Below are positions 7,251-13,399 of a stretch of DNA of 15,803 nt, piece by piece. A model generated the notes under the pieces. It was given only the letters and a program-made list of their open reading frames with translations, did not search any database and was not told where the DNA came from. Source of the DNA: SIG607 sp045590395 (lineage in GTDB: Bacteria; Bacillota; Clostridia; Oscillospirales; Acutalibacteraceae); contig JAZNQX010000073.1 of assembly GCA_045590395.1 (NCBI GenBank), positions 1 to 15,803 of the forward strand, given 5' to 3'. Position numbers and translations under genes: made by a program. How positions within the stretch are numbered: the stretch's first letter is position 1; every line of letters starts with the position of its first letter.

Positions 7251-7823
7251 ATGAAAAAGTTAATGGCATTAATTTTAACCGTAGTTCTCGTTCTTTCGTT
7301 CTCTGTTTCTGCTTTTGCTCTTAAGAGCCCCGGCGGAACTGTTTATCACGAAGTAATTATAGACAGAACCAATGCAAACGGTTCTGATGTTGACGAGCGT
7401 GTTACTGTTAAAGAAAATAGCGACCTTGAAATTAAGCCTGTAGGAAATGATGAGAAGGAATTTGAAGGTTTTGAATTCTTCAAGCCTGATATGAGCGCTG
7501 CTGAAGTTGGTAAGGATTTTGAAATCGTAAAAGTTACCAAGGAAGACGGTAGTGCAGCTGTTAAGGGTACCGACTATGATGTTATAAACGGTAAGGTCGT
7601 ATCTAAAAACGGTGATTATATTAACGTAACCATTAAGCCACTTGTTGATACTATCTATGTATCCGAGGCTTATAAGGGAGGCAAAGCTGACTTTAATCCT
7701 CCCAAGGGCACAGTTAACTCACCTGTAACAGGTATGAGCCTTTCTGTAGTAATGATGCTGGTAGCTGTTGTTCTCGGCGGCGCAGCTTTAATGGTTGCTT
7801 CTCGCAAGAAGGTAAACGCATAA
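7251..7823 (+). CDS. Small secreted protein with SPVTG sortase signal
   Basis: I do not recognise the ectodomain. The 190-aa product has a classical signal peptide (KK at 2-3, hydrophobic 4-20, likely cleavage after AFA at 21-23), an acidic, beta-rich-looking ectodomain of about 130 residues without cysteine, a short Pro/Gly stretch (149-153), and a C-terminal cell-wall sorting signal: SPVTG (157-161), hydrophobic helix 163-183 and the basic tail RKK (185-187). SPxTG is a non-LPxTG motif; class B sortases of clostridia such as C. difficile SrtB accept SPKTG and PPKTG, which fits the class B sortase encoded next. The protein is therefore probably linked covalently to peptidoglycan or to a partner protein. 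It has its own promoter and terminator, so it may be made in larger amounts than the sortase. Confidence 0.85.
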   Translation: MKKLMALILTVVLVLSFSVSAFALKSPGGTVYHEVIIDRTNANGSDVDERVTVKENSDLEIKPVGNDEKEFEGFEFFKPDMSAAEVGKDFEIVKVTKEDGSAAVKGTDYDVINGKVVSKNGDYINVTIKPLVDTIYVSEAYKGGKADFNPPKGTVNSPVTGMSLSVVMMLVAVVLGGAALMVASRKKVNA

Positions 7824-7840
7824 TTTAAGGTTAAATATTT

Positions 7841-7870
7841 ACCCACTCCTTTTGGAGTGGGTATTTTTTA
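7841..7870 (+). terminator. Rho-independent terminator after the sortase substrate
   Basis: ACCCACTCC (7841-7849), TTTT loop, GGAGTGGGT (7854-7862), followed by ATTTTTTA. A 9-bp GC-rich perfect stem plus U-run separates the substrate gene from the sortase promoter. Confidence 0.92.
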
Positions 7871-7875
7871 TGGGT

Positions 7876-7904
7876 TTGACACTAAAATATTATTATGGTA
7901 TACT
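7876..7904 (+). promoter_or_regulatory. Promoter of the sortase-LCP operon
   Basis: TTGACA (7876-7881), 17-nt spacer, TATACT (7899-7904): one mismatch from consensus over both boxes. The leader is about 20 nt and contains AAGGAG (7918-7923) 8 nt before the sortase ATG. Confidence 0.8.
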
Positions 7905-7931
7905 TTTAAAAAAAGATAAGGAGAAGATAAT

Positions 7932-8678
7932 ATGGAAAAACGAAAAGTATTGTTTATTACCGGCGCGGTTATTTTCGTTATGGGTATGATAGCTCTCGGC
8001 ATCAGCCTTTTTATCATCTTTTCCGGTCCTGAGCCCGAGCCGTTAGTGTCAGAGCCTTCCTCCTCTGTTGTATCAGAGCCAGAGCTAATGGATAATCCTG
8101 TAGATTTTGCCGCTTTACAGGCGCGAAACCCCGATATTTATGCATGGATAAAAATACCGGGCACCAGTGTAGATTACGCTGTGCTTCAGAGTGATGATGA
8201 GCCGGAGGATTATTATCTTAACCATAATATAGACGGAAAATATGAATTTGCAGGGTCTATTTATTCCCAGATGTTAAATTCTAAGGATTTTTCCGACCCC
8301 AATACCATTCTTTATGGGCATAATATGAACAACGGCTCAATGTTTGCCTCACTTCATAAATTCAGAAATAAAGAGTTTTTTGACAATAATAAGTATATTT
8401 ACATTTATACACCGGGGCATATATTAACCTACGAAATATATTCCGCCTACCGTTTTGACAGCCGTCATATCCTTTATGCCTTTGATCTTAACAATAAAGA
8501 AATTTTTGCAGAATATGTTGAAATGACCAAAAACCCGAAGTCTGCCATTGTTAATGTGAGAAGCGAAACACAGGTTACGGCAGAGGATAAAATTATTACG
8601 TTAAGCACCTGCATAACTAACGATAATTACAGATATTTGGTTCAGGGGGTTCTTATTGATGACCAACCAACAAAATAA
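7932..8678 (+). CDS. srtB: Class B sortase
   Basis: This is a membrane-anchored cysteine transpeptidase that cleaves sorting signals between Thr and Gly and joins the protein to the cell wall. The 248-aa product has one N-terminal membrane helix (6-30), a Pro/Glu/Ser-rich spacer (32-55, repeated SEP units) and the sortase barrel. Catalytic residues are all present: H130 in ILYGHNM, C227 in TLSTC and R234 in NYRYLVQGV. The N-terminal part (PDIYAWIKIPGTSVDYAVLQ and YYLNHN) and the extra helix region (137-154) are class B features. The obvious substrate is the SPVTG protein encoded upstream, although the two have separate promoters. The 3' end overlaps the LCP gene by 20 nt. Class assignment is firm; the symbol follows class, not demonstrated orthology. 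Confidence 0.93.
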   Translation: MEKRKVLFITGAVIFVMGMIALGISLFIIFSGPEPEPLVSEPSSSVVSEPELMDNPVDFAALQARNPDIYAWIKIPGTSVDYAVLQSDDEPEDYYLNHNIDGKYEFAGSIYSQMLNSKDFSDPNTILYGHNMNNGSMFASLHKFRNKEFFDNNKYIYIYTPGHILTYEIYSAYRFDSRHILYAFDLNNKEIFAEYVEMTKNPKSAIVNVRSETQVTAEDKIITLSTCITNDNYRYLVQGVLIDDQPTK

Positions 8679-9732
8679 TGAAGTAAAGGCAAAAAAGCCT
8701 ATGAAAAAGGGTAAAAAAATCGCCTTGGCGGCGCTTATTACTCTGCTGTCAATATTTTTAGCGGTTGCTGTAACGGTTTCCTCTCTGCTCTATTTCGGCA
8801 AAAAATCTTCGACGGGCGGTGATGTTGTAATAACCCCCACCGATAATTTGCAAACCGAAGTGGACGATGATAATATCGTAACCTATAACGGCAACAAATA
8901 TAAATATAATGACAGTATATCCACCGTTTTGTGTATAGGTGTGGATAATACTAAAAGACAAAGCGGCGGCGCCTATGTTACGGGCAGAGCAGGTCAGGCA
9001 GACGCTATTTATTTAATAGTTGTAGATACTGCCTCGGGTAAAACCAGTATAATAGGCATACCCAGAGACAGTATTGCAGAGGTCGACCTCTATTCGTCGG
9101 CAGGTACCTTTATAGGAAGTGAGAAAACCCAGATTTGTCTTTCCTTTGCTTATGGCGACGGTAAGCAAAAAAGTGCGGAAAATACCGCAAAGGCTGTGTC
9201 CCGTTTCCTTTACGGAATGCCTGTCAACTCGTATTTTGCGGTGGACGATAAATCTATTGGTACACTTCATAATGCGGTAGGCAATATTACGGTTACGCCT
9301 AATGAAACCATTGAAAACTATGCCATAAAATTTTATAAAGGACAGTCATTTACGGTAACAGGCAGTAATGTTTTCACATATCTTCAAAGCCGTAACGATA
9401 AAACAGCCGATGCCAGTCTTTTGCGCCTTGAAAGACAGACCGATTACCTTAAAAAGTATTCTAAGGCTGTCATAAACAAAACCAAAAGCGATATATCCTT
9501 TCCTGTAAAGCTATATAATAAAATAAGCAAAAATGCCATTACCGATATAAATGTCAGCAAAATTACTTTTCTTGCAACAAGTGTAGTGAAGAATAAAGAA
9601 AATATTGATGTTGAGTTTGTAAGTATAAAGGGTGAACAAAAGGTGGGAGAAGACTCCTTTGCCGAGTTCTACCCCGATGAAAACGTCCTTTTTGAAACGG
9701 TGCTGGATATCTTTTACGAGGAAGTACAGTAA
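8659..9732 (+). CDS. LytR-CpsA-Psr (LCP) family cell-wall ligase
   Basis: LCP enzymes transfer polyprenyl-pyrophosphate-linked glycopolymers (teichoic acids, capsule, other wall glycans) to peptidoglycan or sometimes to proteins, outside the membrane. The 357-aa product has a basic cytoplasmic N-terminus (11-20), one membrane helix (21-45) and the LCP domain: STVLCIGVDN (88-97), GQADAIYLIVVD (112-123), IIGIPRDS (131-138), a typical NYF-like core around VNSYFAVDD (189-197), GNITV (208-212) and the Arg-rich end YLQSRNDKTADASLLRLERQ (241-260) with R245, R256 and R259. An in-frame TTG at 8656 is possible, but the ATG at 8659 has AGGGGGT about 9 nt upstream. It overlaps the sortase by 20 nt, so translation is probably coupled. 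The context suggests joint work in surface assembly. Confidence 0.9.
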   Translation: MTNQQNNEVKAKKPMKKGKKIALAALITLLSIFLAVAVTVSSLLYFGKKSSTGGDVVITPTDNLQTEVDDDNIVTYNGNKYKYNDSISTVLCIGVDNTKRQSGGAYVTGRAGQADAIYLIVVDTASGKTSIIGIPRDSIAEVDLYSSAGTFIGSEKTQICLSFAYGDGKQKSAENTAKAVSRFLYGMPVNSYFAVDDKSIGTLHNAVGNITVTPNETIENYAIKFYKGQSFTVTGSNVFTYLQSRNDKTADASLLRLERQTDYLKKYSKAVINKTKSDISFPVKLYNKISKNAITDINVSKITFLATSVVKNKENIDVEFVSIKGEQKVGEDSFAEFYPDENVLFETVLDIFYEEVQ

Positions 9733-9736
9733 AAAG

Positions 9737-9763
9737 AAACCCTTGAGTATTACTCAAGGGTTT
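9737..9763. terminator. Bidirectional terminator between LCP gene and membrane-protein gene
   Basis: AAACCCTTGAGT (9737-9748), ATT loop, exact complement (9752-9763). On the minus strand the stem is followed by a good U-run (TTTCTTTTT); on the plus strand the run is only TTTT. The TGA of the minus-strand gene (9756-9754) and its last two codons are inside the stem. Confidence 0.88.
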
Positions 9764-10527
9764 TCAGTTTCTTCTACTTTCTTTTTAGGCGGTCTGCCAC
9801 GACGCTTGGGAGCGGTTTCTGTGGGCTCTTTTATTTCTTCATTTACAACCTTTCTCGGTCTGCCGCGGCGTTTTGGTGGCTCAGAGCTTTTTTCAGCCTC
9901 TATTTCCTGCTGGATTTTCAAAAGAATTTCCCGTCTTCTGTTTTCTTCTTCCTCTTTTTCTGCCATAATTTCGTTATAAACCGAAATTTTATACTCGTAC
10001 CATAAATATTCTATCATATAGGCAAAGATATAAATTATGGGGAGGAAAATTACCGATATTATAACGGCGAGAATAAAGTTTGGAAGCTCGGTATCAAAGA
10101 AAAGCTGTGAGCTGACATTAACATTACTGAGCAGAGAACTACAGGAAAATGCAATAGTGGAAATAACGGCGAAAATGGCAGAATAAATAAGTGCGCTCTT
10201 TTTGTAAAAAGTGTTGCGCCGTCTTTTTTCTTTTTTGCTGTCGCCTGTGGGCAGGGGAGAGCCCTTGTGGTCACAGGGCAGTTCCTCGTTAGAGAAAAGC
10301 TTTTTAAGAATACCGTAAACAGAGAAAATAAGGAAAAGTAAAATTATTTCCCAGGTGCAAGAAATTCGCTCAATTTTCACCTTGTAAAAAATCTCGGCAA
10401 TAATGTAGAGATATGTAAAACACAGGGTAATAGCTGAAGCCTTAGGGGAAAGCTTTACCCATTTAAGTTTTATAGGTTTGATTTTTAAAAGGCGAGATAA
10501 ATCGATTTTAAAGCCGCGTTTTTTCAT
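9754..10527 (-). CDS. Four-helix membrane protein with two C-terminal AT-hook-like motifs
   Basis: I recognise no family. From the ATG at 10527 the product has 257 residues: a basic N-terminus (1-28), hydrophobic segments at about 32-49, 60-75, 112-131 and 150-173, and a long hydrophilic tail. The segment 192-213 is charged and rich in Glu, Arg and Lys, probably helical or coiled. Two near-identical basic motifs follow, KRRGRPRK (219-226) and KRRGRPPK (241-248), each with the RGRP core of AT-hooks, which bind the minor groove of A/T-rich DNA. Four helices and the positive N-terminus place the tail in the cytoplasm. An ATG at 10548 is in frame but lacks a ribosome site; AGGAGA stands 7-8 nt before 10527. 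Transcribed alone, convergent to the LCP gene. A role in DNA-membrane contact is inference; the motifs could also be ordinary basic linkers. Confidence 0.8.
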   Translation of the reverse strand: MKKRGFKIDLSRLLKIKPIKLKWVKLSPKASAITLCFTYLYIIAEIFYKVKIERISCTWEIILLFLIFSVYGILKKLFSNEELPCDHKGSPLPTGDSKKEKRRRNTFYKKSALIYSAIFAVISTIAFSCSSLLSNVNVSSQLFFDTELPNFILAVIISVIFLPIIYIFAYMIEYLWYEYKISVYNEIMAEKEEEENRRREILLKIQQEIEAEKSSEPPKRRGRPRKVVNEEIKEPTETAPKRRGRPPKKKVEETENP

Positions 10528-10560
10528 TTTGCTTATCTCCTGAAACATAAATGTAATAAC

Positions 10561-10589
10561 ATTTTATCACAAAAAAACAATAATAGCAA
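10561..10589 (-). promoter_or_regulatory. Probable promoter of the AT-hook membrane protein gene
   Basis: TTGCTA (10589-10584), 17-nt spacer, TAAAAT (10566-10561) on the minus strand, between the nadE stop and this gene. I see no clear hairpin terminator after nadE, so read-through from the glpK operon is also possible. Confidence 0.55.
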
Positions 10590-10591
10590 GT

Positions 10592-12439
10592 TTAAAGGTT
10601 TTCCGCCTCAGTTAAAAACAGCGTGTAGGCGGCATCACTGGGCATAGGGAAATCTCCGCGAGGGGAAAGACTTACAGAGCCTACCTTTACGCCGTCGGGA
10701 AGACAAGAGCGTTTAAACTGCTGTGTAATAAAGCGTTTTACGAAATTTTTAAGCCATTTCTTTATGGTTTCACTGTCGTAAATGTCACCCAGCGCATAAA
10801 GGGCAAGGCGGTAAATCTTGGTAGGTGAAAAACCAAAACGGATAAAGTAATAAAGGAAGAAATCGTGAAGCTCATAAGGGCCCACAAGGTCTTCGGTTTT
10901 TTGAGAAATTTCTCCGTTCTCCTCAGCAGGTAAAAGCTCGGGAGAAACGGGGGTATCAACAATGTCCGAGAGAACCCTTGAAAGCTCGCCTTCACTCTTT
11001 TCTGCTACAAAAGAAACAATATTCTTTATAAGAGTTTTTGGAACACCGCCGTTTACACCGTACATAGACATATGGTCACCGTTGTAGGTTGCCCAGCCAA
11101 GAGCCAGTTCGGATAAATCACCTGTACCTACCACAAAGCCACCGTGTTTACCTGCAAGGTCCATAAGCACCTGAGTGCGCTCCCTTGCCTGAGAATTTTC
11201 AAAGGTAAGGTCGTGCACATTTATATCGTGACCGATATCCTCAAAATGCTGTTTTACGGCAGAGGTAATATTTATTTCCATAAATGTAACGCCAAGGCAG
11301 TTACAGAGAATTTCTGCATTTGATTTTGTTCTTTTGGTGGTACCAAAGCAGGGCATGGTAACGGCGATAATATCGCTTCTTTTTCTGCCAAGCTCATCCA
11401 TAGCCTTTGCACATACAAGAAGTGCAAGGGTGCTGTCAAGACCGCCCGAAATGCCTATAACCACACTGTCCGAAAAGGTGTGTTCAATGCGTTTTTTAAG
11501 ACCTGACGCCTGAATAGAAAGTATGGTTTTTATTCTTTCTTCAAGTTCCTTTCTATCTTCGGGGATAAAAGGGTTTCTTTTTATATGTCTTGTAAGGGTT
11601 GTGTTACATACGGTGGTATCGAAATACACCGTATAAAAATCAAAAGGGAGGCAGTTACCTTTAGCCCTTTCGTTTGAAAGTTTGGAAACATCAAGTTCAC
11701 TTACTATAAGGTCGGTACTGTCAAGGGGTGTGTTTTCCTTTAAGATTTTGCCCATTTCACCTATAATAAGGTGTCCCGAATAAACCTGGTCGGTGGTGGA
11801 TTCACCCTCACCGCAGGAAGCGTAAATTATACCGCCGCTATTTTTATAGCTTTCGGCTCTTATAAGGGTTCTTCTCATATCGCTTTTGCCAACAGTTTCG
11901 GCAGAAGCGCAAGGCTGCGCAGTAATAAGGGTGGGGTGAGCGGTAATGCTTTCACCCACCGCAACTGCAAAGGAAAAATCAGGAAGATTTACACAGCGGA
12001 AAACCGTATCGGTATTAAAGGGGACATTCTTGTTAAATAAAGTAAAGTTATCAAGGCAGGAAATGTGGGAGGCAAAAATGTTGCTTTTTTCGGTAGAGGG
12101 AACAACACCTAAAATGCTGCCGCCCTTTATAACAACAGCGCAATCAAAAATATTGCCCTCTGCTTTAACAGGCATGCCAAACACGGCGGTTATATCGGTG
12201 TTTTCGGTTTCCTTTAAAATAAGAGAAAGTCCGTCCAAAGCGCCGCCAAGTAATGTGTCATTATAAAATAGGCTACCGCAGGAAGCACCGGTCAGACAAA
12301 GCTCCGGTAAAACGAGAAGCTTTACACCCAAAGAGTCTGCCTTGTTTATAAGCTTTATAATTTCGGCTGTGTTCTGCTTAGTGTCGGCAACGCGGGTTTT
12401 AATTTTACCTGCGCCAACCTTTATAAATCCGTCTTTCAT
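10592..12439 (-). CDS. nadE: NAD+ synthetase, two-domain type with apparently inactive glutaminase domain
   Basis: NadE converts nicotinate adenine dinucleotide to NAD+ with ATP and ammonia. The 615-aa product has the layout of glutamine-dependent enzymes: nitrilase-like glutaminase (about 1-285) and synthetase (about 295-615). The synthetase looks intact: PP-loop SGGLDST (331-337), GTGDLSELALGW (438-449), NGGVPKT (463-469), LSPRGDF (591-597). In the glutaminase triad Glu46 (LPELCLTG) remains, but the usual Lys after 'VVP' is Ser115 and the usual Cys of 'VEICED' is Gly162 in 'VAVGES'; the FYE..R segment and about 10 residues after the Cys site are missing. It may thus use free ammonia. The frame is open to 12499, but that stretch overlaps the hydrolase; the ATG at 12439 follows AAAGG. 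Third gene of the glpK operon, 34 bp after the hydrolase. Confidence 0.93.
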   Translation of the reverse strand: MKDGFIKVGAGKIKTRVADTKQNTAEIIKLINKADSLGVKLLVLPELCLTGASCGSLFYNDTLLGGALDGLSLILKETENTDITAVFGMPVKAEGNIFDCAVVIKGGSILGVVPSTEKSNIFASHISCLDNFTLFNKNVPFNTDTVFRCVNLPDFSFAVAVGESITAHPTLITAQPCASAETVGKSDMRRTLIRAESYKNSGGIIYASCGEGESTTDQVYSGHLIIGEMGKILKENTPLDSTDLIVSELDVSKLSNERAKGNCLPFDFYTVYFDTTVCNTTLTRHIKRNPFIPEDRKELEERIKTILSIQASGLKKRIEHTFSDSVVIGISGGLDSTLALLVCAKAMDELGRKRSDIIAVTMPCFGTTKRTKSNAEILCNCLGVTFMEINITSAVKQHFEDIGHDINVHDLTFENSQARERTQVLMDLAGKHGGFVVGTGDLSELALGWATYNGDHMSMYGVNGGVPKTLIKNIVSFVAEKSEGELSRVLSDIVDTPVSPELLPAEENGEISQKTEDLVGPYELHDFFLYYFIRFGFSPTKIYRLALYALGDIYDSETIKKWLKNFVKRFITQQFKRSCLPDGVKVGSVSLSPRGDFPMPSDAAYTLFLTEAENL

Positions 12440-12473
12440 ACGTTTCTGCCTTTCATATTTGTATATGTATATT

Positions 12474-13397
12474 TTAAGACTCTGTCTTCTTAAAGTCAAG
12501 CCAATATATTATATCGGCTATTACTCTTTCTCTGCAAAAGTCGTTTAGTATTTCGTGTCTTGCACCGTCATACAGCCTATAAGAAACATTGTATTTGTTT
12601 TCCTTTAAGAGAAGGGCGTTTATTTTGTCGGTGCCCTTTGCCCTATCACCCACAGGGTCAAGACTGCCCGAAACAATAAAAATAGGAAGACCCTTTGGCA
12701 GCGACTTAAACCACCGTTTAGAGTTGCTTTCTTTATTAAGACGAATAAGGTCGTTCATAGCGCTGACCGAGAATTTAAAGGTACAGTATTTGTCCCCTAA
12801 ATATTTCTGTCTTATTTCATCGTTTGAGGTAAGCCATCCGTTTTTCTCTTTAAAGTGCTTGTTGTATGAGCCAAAAGCCATTTTATCAACAAATTTTGAA
12901 ATATATCTTGGTCCCTTAAAAGCGGCAATAACCTTTGTTATTATAAGACCTATATCAGCAAGTGGATTTGCCGCACCGCTTCCCATCATAATATATCCCG
13001 AAAGGTCTTTGCCGTATCTTTCGCAGTAAAGCCTTGTAATAAAAGAGCCCATGCTGTGCCCGAAAAGATAATGCTCTTTATCCTTATACATTTCCTTTAC
13101 GGCAAGATAGACCCGTCTTACATCGTCAACTAAAAGGTCGGCTCCGCCTTTTTTTGCAATAAAGCCAAGCTCGCTGTCATCATTAACACTTTTTCCGTGG
13201 CCTAAATTGTCGTGTATAAAGCAAAGGTAGCCTTTACTGCAAAGGCTTTTTAAAAAATCGTTATATCTTTCAAGATGCTCAGTCATACCGTGCACAGCCT
13301 GAAAGAGAGCAATAGGCTCACCGTCCGGTATAAACAGTTTGCAGTTAAGAGAGTGAACACCGTCACTGGATAGTACCTTTATATATTTTTCCGTCAT
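12474..13397 (-). CDS. Alpha/beta hydrolase, monoacylglycerol lipase / lysophospholipase-like
   Basis: This is a serine hydrolase of the Hydrolase_4 (serine aminopeptidase S33-like) family, expected to cleave monoacylglycerols or lysophospholipids; no signal peptide, so cytoplasmic. Its 307 residues show the oxyanion-loop motif VHGMTEHLERY (35-45), DNLGHGKS (63-70), nucleophile elbow GHSMGS with S115, the acid in SGSLDPVGD (D247) and the catalytic His in GARHEILND (H281). The TAA of glpK ends 2 bp before this ATG, and the ribosome site GGGAGAAA lies in the last glpK codons, so the two genes are tightly coupled in translation. This supports a path from monoacylglycerol to glycerol to glycerol-3-phosphate. 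The exact substrate is not shown by the sequence. Confidence 0.88.
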   Translation of the reverse strand: MTEKYIKVLSSDGVHSLNCKLFIPDGEPIALFQAVHGMTEHLERYNDFLKSLCSKGYLCFIHDNLGHGKSVNDDSELGFIAKKGGADLLVDDVRRVYLAVKEMYKDKEHYLFGHSMGSFITRLYCERYGKDLSGYIMMGSGAANPLADIGLIITKVIAAFKGPRYISKFVDKMAFGSYNKHFKEKNGWLTSNDEIRQKYLGDKYCTFKFSVSAMNDLIRLNKESNSKRWFKSLPKGLPIFIVSGSLDPVGDRAKGTDKINALLLKENKYNVSYRLYDGARHEILNDFCRERVIADIIYWLDFKKTES

Positions 13398-13399
13398 AA

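Noticed and set aside
11870..12305. Sequencing frameshift as cause of the degenerate NadE glutaminase
   Set aside because: Conserved segments before, between and after the changed sites stay in one frame, so substitutions and small in-frame deletions explain it better.
12440..12499. 20-codon N-terminal extension of nadE
   Set aside because: It overlaps the hydrolase 3' end and gives a basic non-conserved peptide; the ATG at 12439 follows AAAGG and begins the conserved domain.
12845..12870. Partial match (CTTTAAAGTGC) to the operator consensus inside the hydrolase gene
   Set aside because: The second arm TAAAG is missing and it lies inside a coding region.
12589..13029. 146-codon plus-strand frame
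   Set aside because: It is antisense to the alpha/beta hydrolase, with no ribosome site or recognisable motif; a shadow of codon bias.
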